64,000 nucleotides of DNA, taken from Candidatus Proelusimicrobium excrementi (GTDB taxonomy: Bacteria; Elusimicrobiota; Elusimicrobia; Elusimicrobiales; Elusimicrobiaceae). The DNA lies in the NCBI GenBank assembly GCA_934643455.1, contig CAKUBV010000004.1:179090-243089 (forward strand). Direction: 5' to 3'. Numbering within the stretch: the stretch's first letter is position 1; the number at the start of each line of letters is the position of its first letter. The translations under genes were made by a program, and so were the position numbers. The notes below the pieces were generated by a model, which was not told where the DNA came from, did no database searches, and saw only the letters and a program-made list of their open reading frames with translations. Below, piece by piece: positions 8,846 to 16,314 of the stretch.

Positions 8846-9388
8846 ATGCAAAAAGATATCGTAAGTGAAGCTTTGATGAGCCGTATTTTAGATAGAATCG
8901 CCAATGAAATCCTCGAAAGATACGAAGACACCAAAGACTTGTGCCTCGTCGGCATAAAAACGCGCGGCGTGCATATAGCCAAGAGGCTTCAGGAAAAAAT
9001 CGAAAAATTTTCCGGCATTAAACTGCCCTTGGGCGAACTTGATATTACCCTCTACCGCGATGATCTTACCACCGTCGCGGCCGATCCTCAAATGAAAGCC
9101 GCCAATATCGGTTTTGACATTAACGGCAAAAACATAGTTATAGTTGACGACGTCCTTTATACCGGGCGCACGGTGCGCTGCGCGCTTGACGCTATTATGG
9201 ACTGCGGCCGTCCGCGCAAAGTTGAACTTATGGTTTTGGTGGACAGAGGCCACAGAGAAATCCCGGTAATGGCCGATTATATCGGCAAAACCGTAGTTAC
9301 AGCCGATGACGATATTATCCATGTTCATATTAAGGAACATGACGGCGACGATAGAATCGTACATAATATCGGCGGGCAGAGGAAGTAG
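8846..9388 (+). CDS. pyrR: Bifunctional pyr operon regulator / uracil phosphoribosyltransferase PyrR
   Basis: A 180-residue PyrR-family protein. It has the PRPP-binding loop VDDVLYTGRTV (100-110), the following DAIMDCGRPRKVELMVL, and VDRGHREIP. In other bacteria PyrR binds pyr mRNA in response to UMP and also has weak uracil phosphoribosyltransferase activity. No pyr biosynthesis genes follow: the gene is alone, closed by a terminator. An AGGAG site precedes the ATG. An attenuator-like leader upstream suggests that its own transcription responds to pyrimidines. Confidence 0.92.
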   Translation: MQKDIVSEALMSRILDRIANEILERYEDTKDLCLVGIKTRGVHIAKRLQEKIEKFSGIKLPLGELDITLYRDDLTTVAADPQMKAANIGFDINGKNIVIVDDVLYTGRTVRCALDAIMDCGRPRKVELMVLVDRGHREIPVMADYIGKTVVTADDDIIHVHIKEHDGDDRIVHNIGGQRK

Positions 9389-9395
9389 GTTTTGG

Positions 9396-9427
9396 AAGGC
9401 TGGCTGCTTGCCGTCAGCCTTTTTTTA
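9396..9427 (+). terminator. Terminator of pyrR
   Basis: The stem AAGGCTG/CAGCCTT (9396-9402 with 9415-9421) is followed by a T run. Confidence 0.75.
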
Positions 9428-9483
9428 TTATCAGGCTAAGTTGGGCTTGCTCCTTTTTTACTCGCGTGATATTGCGTAATCGC

Positions 9484-9622
9484 AGCTAACACTTTTCCAT
9501 ATTTGGGTAAATTTAAGTTTTTTTACCGTTTCGGATACCTCGCTCGCTCCGCTCGCATAGTGGCAAGTATACCTTGCGATAAATAAAACTTAAATTTACC
9601 TCAAATCTGAAAAATCACGCCG
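9484..9622. repeat. Large imperfect stem-loop repeat, copy 1 (MITE-like)
   Basis: The left arm (9484-9521) and right arm (9586-9622) are inverted repeats of roughly 35-40 bases, including TAAATTTAAGTTTT against AAAACTTAAATTTA. Between them is a core running from CGGATAC to AGTATACCT with its own small palindrome. The same arrangement occurs at 35321-35456 and 58373-58512. Confidence 0.65.
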
Positions 9623-9703
9623 GTTAAATTATCTCACGTTAAAAACCACGCCGGTTACATTTTCTCATGCTGAAATTCCACGCCGCTAACATTCTCTCAG
9701 ACT
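9610..9703. repeat. Tandem repeat, three units of 31-32 bp
   Basis: Three successive units share CACGCCG(G/C)(T/C)TAA/TACAT followed by TCTCA near their end (units at 9610, 9641 and 9673). A fourth, partial unit follows. Divergence between units is moderate. Confidence 0.55.
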
Positions 9704-9743
9704 GGAATTTCACATTTGCTTCATTCTCTAATATCCAATCAAT

Positions 9744-9804
9744 GTAGGTCGGGCTTTGCCCGACAGAGAAACCTCTTATTAACGTCAGGCATAGCCTGAC
9801 CTAC
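9744..9804. repeat. Inverted pair of REP-like palindromes, copy 1
   Basis: GTAG followed by the hairpin GTCGGGC-TTT-GCCCGAC (9744-9764). After 19 bases comes the hairpin GTCAGGC-ATA-GCCTGAC followed by CTAC (9784-9804), which is GTAG on the other strand. A hairpin preceded by GTAG is the hallmark of REP elements mobilised by RAYT (TnpA-REP) proteins. No RAYT gene is in this window. Confidence 0.7.
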
Positions 9805-9840
9805 GTTTTATATATCTGCCTTTTAATATTTCTTTTTTTG

Positions 9841-9920
9841 CCATTATTTGCGCCGTGTCGTACGTCGTGGCGGGCCGTAAAAAGCGAAAACAGTTGACTT
9901 ATTTTTTTTTTTGATAAATT
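9841..9920 (+). promoter_or_regulatory. Promoter region of pilin gene with conserved upstream box and T-tract spacer
   Basis: TTGACT (9894-9899) and TAAATT (9915-9920) are separated by 15 bases that include a run of 11 T. A 27-base box ending GCCGTGTCGTACGTCG (9841-9867) lies 26 bases before the -35. The same box at the same distance occurs upstream of the gene at 58855. Confidence 0.55.
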
Positions 9921-9959
9921 TAGCTTACGCCCAGCAAGGGTGAAAAAAGGAGGAAGTTT

Positions 9960-10451
9960 ATGAAAAACGTAAATAAGAAGGGTTTTACGCTGATAGAATT
10001 GCTGGTAGTAGTATTGATTATCGGCATATTGGCGGCTGTGGCCTTGCCGCAGTACTTCAAAGCGGTGGAGAAATCCAGAGCTACTGAAGCCTTGTCCATT
10101 ATGGGTTCAATTTCAGCCGCTATGGAAAGGGGCAGACTTGTCAGCTCAGCGAATAAATATCCTGCATCTTTGGCAGAATTGGATATTGAGTTCTCAAACG
10201 TTGATGGTTCTGCTGCAACAGGGACGGAAATTACAACCAATAACTTTAAGATAACTATTGCTGGCGGTGGAAGTCCGTCTGGTGCTAAGGATACCACTAA
10301 TGTTGTAACGGCTAGTAGGACTGGTTCTTCAGGATATACGTTAACCAGAAACTATTATACAGGTCAGATTGTCTGCTCTGAAGGCAAAGGTGATGGGGGT
10401 ACTTCTGTAAGCGGCATTTGTGCTTCCTTGGGCTTGCCTACCGGCAAATAA
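9960..10451 (+). CDS. Type IV pilin-like protein (prepilin)
   Basis: A 163-residue type III signal peptide protein. A short basic leader ends in Gly8 before the cleavage and N-methylation site FTLIE. A hydrophobic alpha-1 helix follows (LLVVVLIIGILAAVALPQYF), then KAVEKSRATEAL as in PilE-type pilins. The C-terminal globular part is Gly/Ser/Thr-rich with two cysteines that could close a D-loop. It stands alone with its own promoter and terminator; no pilus assembly genes are near. An AAGGAGG site lies 5-6 bases upstream. It is probably a surface pilin or pseudopilin subunit. Confidence 0.88.
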   Translation: MKNVNKKGFTLIELLVVVLIIGILAAVALPQYFKAVEKSRATEALSIMGSISAAMERGRLVSSANKYPASLAELDIEFSNVDGSAATGTEITTNNFKITIAGGGSPSGAKDTTNVVTASRTGSSGYTLTRNYYTGQIVCSEGKGDGGTSVSGICASLGLPTGK

Positions 10452-10484
10452 AAAGCTTTGGTACTATACATATAGTACCCTCCT

Positions 10485-10514
10485 AAGGGGAGCCTTCACG
10501 GGTTCCCCTTTTTT
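10485..10514 (+). terminator. Terminator of the pilin gene
   Basis: A 10-base stem (10485-10494 with 10501-10510) has a 6-base loop and a T run. A separate perfect hairpin, GGTACTAT/ATAGTACC, lies just upstream at 10460-10479. Confidence 0.85.
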
Positions 10515-10536
10515 ATATTAAAAGAGAGGTGATTTT

Positions 10537-10719
10537 ATGAAAAAGCCTGATTTTGACGCTTGGTGCAGAGCATATGCGGACGCGCGTATGAAAGAGGAGT
10601 ACGGCTCGGCCGACTTATGCCCGGATGATGACGCCTATTACGCTTATTTGCACGAAGCCGGATATGAATATCATGCTCAATTCGGATGGGATGAAGAGGA
10701 TGAAAAGGAAGAAGATTAA
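10537..10719 (+). CDS. Small acidic protein of unknown function
   Basis: A 60-residue, very acidic, aromatic-rich protein with a clear GAGAGGTG ribosome site and an ATG 6-7 bases later. It contains an AYYAYLHEAGYEYHAQF stretch and a DEEDEKEED tail. No signal peptide or membrane helix is present. It lies between the pilin terminator and a further terminator, so it may be expressed by read-through or from its own weak promoter. I do not recognise the family. Confidence 0.55.
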   Translation: MKKPDFDAWCRAYADARMKEEYGSADLCPDDDAYYAYLHEAGYEYHAQFGWDEEDEKEED

Positions 10720-10795
10720 TCTTTAAGATTAAAAATGGTAAATGACATCAAAAAAATGAAAGTTTAATTAAGCCCACCGCATTTTATTTTAATTT

Positions 10796-10825
10796 TTCCC
10801 CGTCTTAAAAGGCGGGGAATTTTTT
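10796..10825 (+). terminator. Terminator after the small acidic protein gene
   Basis: The stem TCCCCGTC with GGCGGGGA (one G-T pair) has a loop TTAAAA and is followed by AATTTTTT. The rest of 10826-11011 shows only the ribosome site and a GGAGAG/CTCTCC pair (10965-10970 with 10992-10997) beside it. Confidence 0.7.
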
Positions 10826-11011
10826 AGCGTTTCGGCAAGCGTTTTATAAACTTTGGATTTACTGCGGCCGGTTTAATAAAAAAACCTTTTCCGCCGCGTC
10901 TGTTTTTAGACGTATTTTCCCTATAAAAAATAGTAAAATATATTTGTATACCCTTATGCCTTATGGAGAGGGGGCGTAAAGGGGATTTTAACTCTCCGAG
11001 GAGATTATTTT

Positions 11012-11965
11012 ATGCCGTTGTGGATATTTAGGGTTTCGGCTTTGATAGGCTGCCCTTTCTTGATGTACGCTTTTATCGCTCAGGACGCCCACAGTATTTT
11101 TATGGGCTTTCTTTGCGGTGTTATACTCGTAATGGCGGAGTATTTTTTAAGTAGTATCAGGTTCTTAAGCGCGATGATAGGCATTTTCGGCGCGCTGGTG
11201 GGTTATATGCTGTATATCCTTATGGATTATACCGTGGCTCACATGACCGTGCCGGATATAGTGGAATACTGGCAGAAGTATCATATAATTTTTGCCGCGG
11301 TGCTGACGGTAATGGGCGGTTTCTTAACCATTATCCGCGCAACCGAACTTGAAGGCCTTGCCAAAAAAGGCCGCCATATAAAAATAGCCGACATGAGCGC
11401 GCTTATCGACGGAAGAATCGTTGACCTTTGCGAAACCGGCTTTTTGGGCGGAGTTATAGTAATCCCCCAGTTCGTGCTGGAAAAATTAAACGCCGCGGCT
11501 TCTTCAAAAGATCCTTTGCAGAAAGCCAAAGGCAGACGCGGGCTTGATATCGTAACCCGTTTAAAGGAATTAAAATCCGTTCCCGTAAAGATCACTTCCA
11601 AATCGCCGGAAGGCGAAACCACCCCCGAAAAGCTTGTTTCTTTGGCCGGATATTTTAAAGGGGAAATCGTTACGATAGATTTTAACGTCAACAAGGAAGC
11701 CGCGATAGACAATATCCCCGTGCTTAATATTTGCGATTTGACTACGGCCCTTAAACCTGTTGTTCTGCCGGGGGAAAATATGTCCCTCTTCGTTATGAAA
11801 GAAGGCAAGGAAAAGGAACAGGGCATCGCTTACCTTGACGACGGAACAATGGTCGTTGTGGAAGACGGCAGAAAATGGATCGGCAAAAGGGCGGAAGTTT
11901 CCGTTTACTCCATTTTGCAGACTTCGGCCGGAAGAATGATTTTCGCCAAAATAAAACAGGACTAA
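11012..11965 (+). CDS. Membrane PIN/TRAM-domain protein (YacL family)
   Basis: A 317-residue protein. Four hydrophobic segments fill roughly residues 1-105. A PIN-type nuclease domain starts at IADMSALIDGRIVDL and has later acidic residues (IDFNVNK, NICDL). A C-terminal TRAM domain covers the last 65 residues (EKEQGIAYLDDGTMVVVEDG). In Bacillus the yacL gene also stands just before ispD and ispF, and the same order here supports the call. It is probably a membrane-bound ribonuclease; its target is unknown. The start has a GAGGAG site. It is the first gene of a six-gene plus-strand operon. Confidence 0.85.
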   Translation: MPLWIFRVSALIGCPFLMYAFIAQDAHSIFMGFLCGVILVMAEYFLSSIRFLSAMIGIFGALVGYMLYILMDYTVAHMTVPDIVEYWQKYHIIFAAVLTVMGGFLTIIRATELEGLAKKGRHIKIADMSALIDGRIVDLCETGFLGGVIVIPQFVLEKLNAAASSKDPLQKAKGRRGLDIVTRLKELKSVPVKITSKSPEGETTPEKLVSLAGYFKGEIVTIDFNVNKEAAIDNIPVLNICDLTTALKPVVLPGENMSLFVMKEGKEKEQGIAYLDDGTMVVVEDGRKWIGKRAEVSVYSILQTSAGRMIFAKIKQD

Positions 11966-11966
11966 A

Positions 11967-12623
11967 ATGGATACTACCGGCGCGATTATATTGGCCGGCG
12001 GCCAAGGCAGCAGAATGGGCCGCCCAAAACAAATGCTTCCTATAGCTGGCAAGGCGGTATTGGTCCGCAGTATAGAGGCTTTGCGCGCCGTCGCTTCCGT
12101 AAGCAAAATAGTCGTCGTTACGACGGAAGAAAATTTTAAGGAAGTTTCCTCGCTTTTCCCCGGCCTTATGCACGCTTTGCCGGGGGAAAGCAGAATACTT
12201 TCCCTTCAAAACGGGCTTAAAGCTTTGGGCGGGGCCGATTTGATAGCCGTTCATGACGGTGCGCGCCCCTTGGTAAGCCCGCAGAGCGTCAAAGCCTGCC
12301 TTGACGCGGCCAAAATATATCGTGCGGCCGTGCTTTGCGTTCCTGTTAAAGACACTATAAAACAAGTAAAAGACGGTTTTATAGAAAAAACGCTTGACAG
12401 AAGCCTGCTTTGGGCGGCGCAGACTCCGCAGTGCTATGACGGTGCGACGTTAAGGCTAGCCATGGAAAAATACGGCTCTTTTAAAGACGCCACGGATGAA
12501 TCCCAGCTGGTTGAAAAGCTGGGCGTAAAAGTGAGAGTGGTTCATTCCGAGTATGAAAACATTAAAATAACCACTCCGGAAGATTTAATTATCGCAGAGG
12601 CTTTATTATGCAGACAAAAATAA
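11967..12623 (+). CDS. ispD: 2-C-methyl-D-erythritol 4-phosphate cytidylyltransferase IspD
   Basis: A 218-residue nucleotidyltransferase with the CTP-binding loop ILAGGQGSRMGRPKQML near the start, the VHDGARPLV motif, and the AQTPQCYD segment. It makes CDP-methylerythritol from methylerythritol phosphate and CTP in the non-mevalonate isoprenoid pathway. Length is slightly under the usual 230. It starts one base after the PIN/TRAM gene and overlaps ispF by 16 bases, which indicates tight operon structure. Confidence 0.93.
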   Translation: MDTTGAIILAGGQGSRMGRPKQMLPIAGKAVLVRSIEALRAVASVSKIVVVTTEENFKEVSSLFPGLMHALPGESRILSLQNGLKALGGADLIAVHDGARPLVSPQSVKACLDAAKIYRAAVLCVPVKDTIKQVKDGFIEKTLDRSLLWAAQTPQCYDGATLRLAMEKYGSFKDATDESQLVEKLGVKVRVVHSEYENIKITTPEDLIIAEALLCRQK

Positions 12624-13102
12624 AATTCGGCTTCGGTTTTGACATACACCGCTTGGCCGAAGGCCGCAAGTTGATAATGGGCGGCATCGAAATAAAACAC
12701 AACAAAGGCCTTTTGGGCCACAGCGACGGGGACGTCGTTCTTCACGCCGTATGCGACGCGGCTTTGGGCGCAATAGCCGCGGGCGAAATAGGCGTATTTT
12801 ATCCGCCGACGGATGTTTCAATCGCGGGGATATCAAGCGTAGTAATAGCCAAAAGGGTTTTGGAAGTGCTTAAAGAAAAGGGCGCGGAAATAACCCACAT
12901 TGACGCCACGGTCGTAGCGGAAGAACCTAAAATGCGCCCGCATTATGACGCCGTCAGGAAATCCCTTAACGAGATTTTCGCCATAGGTTTGGAAAACATC
13001 AGCTTTAAAGCCAAAAGCCATGAAGGCTTGGGCGAAATAGGCCGCGGGGAGGCTATCGCCTGCTATGCCGCGGTAACAGTAAACTTAAGGAGCCAAAACT
13101 AA
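12608..13102 (+). CDS. ispF: 2-C-methyl-D-erythritol 2,4-cyclodiphosphate synthase IspF
   Basis: A 164-residue protein with the metal-binding GFDIHRL at the start and GHSDGDVVLHAVCDAALGA, both signatures of IspF. It cyclises CDP-methylerythritol 2-phosphate with release of CMP, two steps after IspD. It overlaps ispD at the 5' end and shares one base with the following lipoprotein gene (stop/start overlap TAATG), so translation is probably coupled along the operon. Confidence 0.93.
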   Translation: MQTKIKFGFGFDIHRLAEGRKLIMGGIEIKHNKGLLGHSDGDVVLHAVCDAALGAIAAGEIGVFYPPTDVSIAGISSVVIAKRVLEVLKEKGAEITHIDATVVAEEPKMRPHYDAVRKSLNEIFAIGLENISFKAKSHEGLGEIGRGEAIACYAAVTVNLRSQN

Positions 13103-13665
13103 TGATTAAAACAATCTTGTCTTTACTTTGCGCGGCGGTGCTTTTGGGCGCATGTACCAGCTATAACCAAAAAAATTATAAAAAATACAACGGCATAAGC
13201 TACGAAGAATACGAAAAACAGCGCAAAGAGCAGCAAAATCAAACCCAGATTGAATATATTGAGGAAACCGTCGGGGAAGAAGATATAGAAGATCCTTACG
13301 CCACACCGTTGGAAATAACGGAAGAAGACGTTGTTGAAAGCGTAAACAGCTCCTACGGGGAAGCCGTGGTGGTTATGGCTTCAAAGAAAATTTCTTTGGG
13401 CAAAGACGCCGGCTATAAAGAAATGGAAATGTTCCAAACCGCTTTGGATTCCGCTTACGGGACGGCGTTTTCCCATTACAGGGCGGACGGTTTTACTTAC
13501 GCCATGAGCCCGGCCGGAACGGTCAATCCGCTTTCCGTTATGGACGTACAATGTATTTTGAGCGAGAGCTTCGCCACCGCCAAAGGTAAAGCGGTTTGCG
13601 ATTATTTCTTCAGCCAAATACCGGTAGAGTACGCCAAGGAAAAAGAAAATGCTAAAAATTTATAA
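13102..13665 (+). CDS. Lipoprotein of unknown function in the isp-cysS operon
   Basis: A 187-residue protein with a lipoprotein signal peptide and lipobox LLGAC (mature Cys18). A Tyr/Lys/Gln/Glu-rich stretch follows (about 20-60), then a folded C-terminal half with AVVVMASKKISLG and two further cysteines. No family was recognised. It is translationally coupled to ispF and overlaps cysS by 17 bases. It is an envelope protein embedded in an otherwise cytoplasmic housekeeping operon. Confidence 0.75.
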   Translation: MIKTILSLLCAAVLLGACTSYNQKNYKKYNGISYEEYEKQRKEQQNQTQIEYIEETVGEEDIEDPYATPLEITEEDVVESVNSSYGEAVVVMASKKISLGKDAGYKEMEMFQTALDSAYGTAFSHYRADGFTYAMSPAGTVNPLSVMDVQCILSESFATAKGKAVCDYFFSQIPVEYAKEKENAKNL

Positions 13666-15040
13666 TACACTTACCAAAAATAAAGACGCTTTTACGTCTT
13701 TAAATAAGGATTTCGCCACGATGTACTGCTGCGGGCCGACCGTCTACAATTATGCGCATATCGGCAATTTGCGCACTTACATTTTTGAAGATTTGCTTGT
13801 AAGAACTTTATCGGCCGATATGCCCGTTAAGCATGTTATGAACGTAACCGACGTAGGGCATTTGACTTCCGACGCGGACAGCGGGGAAGATAAAATGGAG
13901 CTCGGCGCGGCGCGCGAAGGCAAAAGCGCGTGGGACATCGCCAAGTTTTACGAAGGCAAATTTTTTGAGGATTTCGACTCCCTAAACTGCAGGCGCCCCA
14001 CCGTTACGGCGCGCGCGACGGAACATATCAAGGAGATGATAGCCCTTGTAAAAAAATTGGAAGAAAAGGGGTACACTTATAAAACTTCCGACGGAATTTA
14101 TTACGATACTTCAAAATTCCCTTCTTATCACAATTTGGTAGGGCGCGCACATATCGACGGGCTTAAAACCGGCGCACGAGTGGATTTTAACGACGAAAAA
14201 CGCAACGCCAGCGATTTCGCCCTTTGGAAGTTCTCTCCCACGGATAAACAGCGTCAAATGCAGTGGGACAGCCCTTGGGGCATCGGATTCCCGGGCTGGC
14301 ATATAGAATGTTCCGCCATGGCGATGAAATATTTGGGCGATACGCTTGACATTCATTGCGGAGGCATAGATCATGTGGCCATACACCACACCAATGAAAT
14401 AGCTCAGGCCGAGGGCGCTACCGGCAAAAAATACGTGCGCTATTGGGTGCACGGGGAATTTTTGATAATGACAAACGGGAAAATGTCCAAATCTTCCGGC
14501 GGGTTTGTTACCGTTCAGACTCTTAAGAAAAAGGGTTACAGTCCGCTTGATTACCGCTATTTATGCTTGGGCGCGCATTACAGAACTCAGCTGGAATTTT
14601 CCTACGAAGCTTTGACTTTCGCGCGCAATACGCGCCTTGGCCTTATGGAAAGAATTGCCGCGCTTAAAGCCGAAACCGACGGCAAAATAAAGGACGAAGC
14701 CGGGCTTAACGCCGCAAAGACGGCTTTCAAAGAAGCTATGGACGACGACTTGAACACTTCCAAGGCTTTAGCCGTTTTGTGGGAGTTTGTAAAAAGCCGC
14801 GCCGCCGCCGCGGATAAGCTGGATTTCCTTAAATACGCCGACAGCTTTTTAGGACTTTCTTTGCTGGAAGAAGAAGCGCAAAAGCCGCTTCCCAAAGAGG
14901 CGGAAGAACTTTTGGCTTTGCGTAAAGAAGCCAGAGCAAAAAAGGATTTTAAAACTTCGGACGAACTTAGAGATAAACTTTCCGCTTTGGGCATAGCGGT
15001 TAAAGATACGCCCAAAGGCCAGGAGTGGAGGTGGAAATAA
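13649..15040 (+). CDS. cysS: Cysteinyl-tRNA synthetase
   Basis: A 463-residue class I aminoacyl-tRNA synthetase. It shows the CysRS-specific CCGPTVYNYAHIGN (the HIGH box as HIGN, with a zinc-ligand cysteine), the GWHIECSAM and HTNEIAQAE motifs, and the KMSKSSGGF version of KMSKS. It charges tRNA-Cys. The length is typical. It follows the isp genes, the same neighbourhood seen in Bacillus, and is followed without a gap by the adenosine deaminase gene. Confidence 0.95.
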   Translation: MLKIYNTLTKNKDAFTSLNKDFATMYCCGPTVYNYAHIGNLRTYIFEDLLVRTLSADMPVKHVMNVTDVGHLTSDADSGEDKMELGAAREGKSAWDIAKFYEGKFFEDFDSLNCRRPTVTARATEHIKEMIALVKKLEEKGYTYKTSDGIYYDTSKFPSYHNLVGRAHIDGLKTGARVDFNDEKRNASDFALWKFSPTDKQRQMQWDSPWGIGFPGWHIECSAMAMKYLGDTLDIHCGGIDHVAIHHTNEIAQAEGATGKKYVRYWVHGEFLIMTNGKMSKSSGGFVTVQTLKKKGYSPLDYRYLCLGAHYRTQLEFSYEALTFARNTRLGLMERIAALKAETDGKIKDEAGLNAAKTAFKEAMDDDLNTSKALAVLWEFVKSRAAAADKLDFLKYADSFLGLSLLEEEAQKPLPKEAEELLALRKEARAKKDFKTSDELRDKLSALGIAVKDTPKGQEWRWK

Positions 15041-16260
15041 TGACGTCTTTCCCCAAAGAATTTTTGTTTAAAATACCCAAATCGGATTTGCATCTGCATT
15101 TGGACGGTTCTTTAAGGCTTAAAACGCTTATAGAACTTGCCAAAAAGGAAAAGGTGGCCCTGCCGGCTTATACGGAAGACGGGCTAAAAAAGGCCGTCTT
15201 TAAGGATAAGTATAAAAACTTGGGCGAATATCTTAAAGGCTTTTCTTATACCGTGGCGGTAATGCAAAACGCCGAAAATATAGAGCGTATAGCCTATGAA
15301 CTTGCGCAGGATAATATCGCAGAAGGCGTAAGATATATAGAAGTGCGCTTTGCGCCGCAGCAGCATTGCTCCAAGAATTTAAGGCCGGAAGACGCCGTCC
15401 GCGCCGCCGTAAAAGGTTTGGCCCGCGCCGCGGCGGAACACAATAATTCCGCCGCCGTGAAATCCGGGGAGGATGTGGAGTTTCACTTCGGCATAATAGT
15501 TTGCGCGATGAGGAGTTTCAATAAAGACATGTCCCCTTATTACGGGTATATGTTTCAGGTTTTGGCGCACGCAAAAGACGATGAAGTCTTTGCCATAGCC
15601 AGCCTTGAACTGGCGCGCATAGCTGTTCTGTTGAAAAAAGAGGGCCTGCCGATAGTAGGGTTTGATTTGGCCGGGCAGGAAGCCGGTTTCCCGGCGGAAC
15701 ATCACTGGAAGGCTTATCAGCACGTCCATGAAGCTTTTATCCGCAAAACGGTGCACGCCGGCGAAGCTTACGGCCCGGAAAGCATTTTCCAGGCTATTAC
15801 GGAATGCCACGCCAACCGCATCGGCCACGGCACTTTGATGTTTGATTATAAAGCGATACAGGATAAAAACGTAAAAAACAAAAAACAGTATGTGGAAGAT
15901 TTGGCGGCCTATATCGCCAACGAGCGTATAGGCGTGGAAGTCTGCATTACCAGCAATTTGCAAACACTGCCTTTTATTAAGGAAGTTTCCAATCACCCCG
16001 TAAAACAGATGATTAAGAACGGGCTTTCCGTAAGCATTTGCACGGATAACAGATTGGTTTCCAATACCACCGTTACCAAAGAGCTGGAACTTTTATGCAG
16101 CAATATCAGCCTTACCAAACGCGAACTGAGGAATATAGTCATCGCCGGGTTTAAGGGAAGCTTCTTCCACGGGCCTTATAACAATAAACGGAAGTTTATA
16201 AGAGCCGTAGTGGAAAAATACAATAACCTTGAAAGGCAATATCTTGTGCAGGTAAAATAG
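15040..16260 (+). CDS. Adenosine deaminase family protein
   Basis: A 406-residue metallohydrolase. Zinc ligands and catalytic motifs are visible: LHLHLDGSL near the start, HAGEAYGP with the active-site Glu, RIGHGT, and a late CTDNRLVSNTT that matches the SLNTDDP position. It should deaminate adenosine or a related purine to the inosine form. I chose the ATG at 15040 because it overlaps the cysS stop (TAATG) and has AGGAG spaced properly; a GTG 15 bases earlier is also open. An inserted stretch before the VEFHFG segment makes it longer than E. coli Add. Confidence 0.85.
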   Translation: MTSFPKEFLFKIPKSDLHLHLDGSLRLKTLIELAKKEKVALPAYTEDGLKKAVFKDKYKNLGEYLKGFSYTVAVMQNAENIERIAYELAQDNIAEGVRYIEVRFAPQQHCSKNLRPEDAVRAAVKGLARAAAEHNNSAAVKSGEDVEFHFGIIVCAMRSFNKDMSPYYGYMFQVLAHAKDDEVFAIASLELARIAVLLKKEGLPIVGFDLAGQEAGFPAEHHWKAYQHVHEAFIRKTVHAGEAYGPESIFQAITECHANRIGHGTLMFDYKAIQDKNVKNKKQYVEDLAAYIANERIGVEVCITSNLQTLPFIKEVSNHPVKQMIKNGLSVSICTDNRLVSNTTVTKELELLCSNISLTKRELRNIVIAGFKGSFFHGPYNNKRKFIRAVVEKYNNLERQYLVQVK

Positions 16261-16283
16261 TTTTGCCGCAAGTTTGAAATTTT

Positions 16284-16312
16284 AAAGCCGGGGCTTAAAC
16301 CCCGGCTTTATC
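16284..16312. terminator. Bidirectional terminator between the deaminase gene and the Gtr-like cluster
   Basis: A perfect 10-base stem, AAAGCCGGGG/CCCCGGCTTT, with a 6-base loop, A-rich on the left and T-rich on the right. It separates two convergent operons. Confidence 0.88.
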
Positions 16313-16314
16313 TT

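Noticed and set aside
9610..9703. 31-32 bp repeats as a CRISPR array
   Set aside because: Units are directly adjacent with no spacers, are diverged from one another, and no cas genes are in the window.
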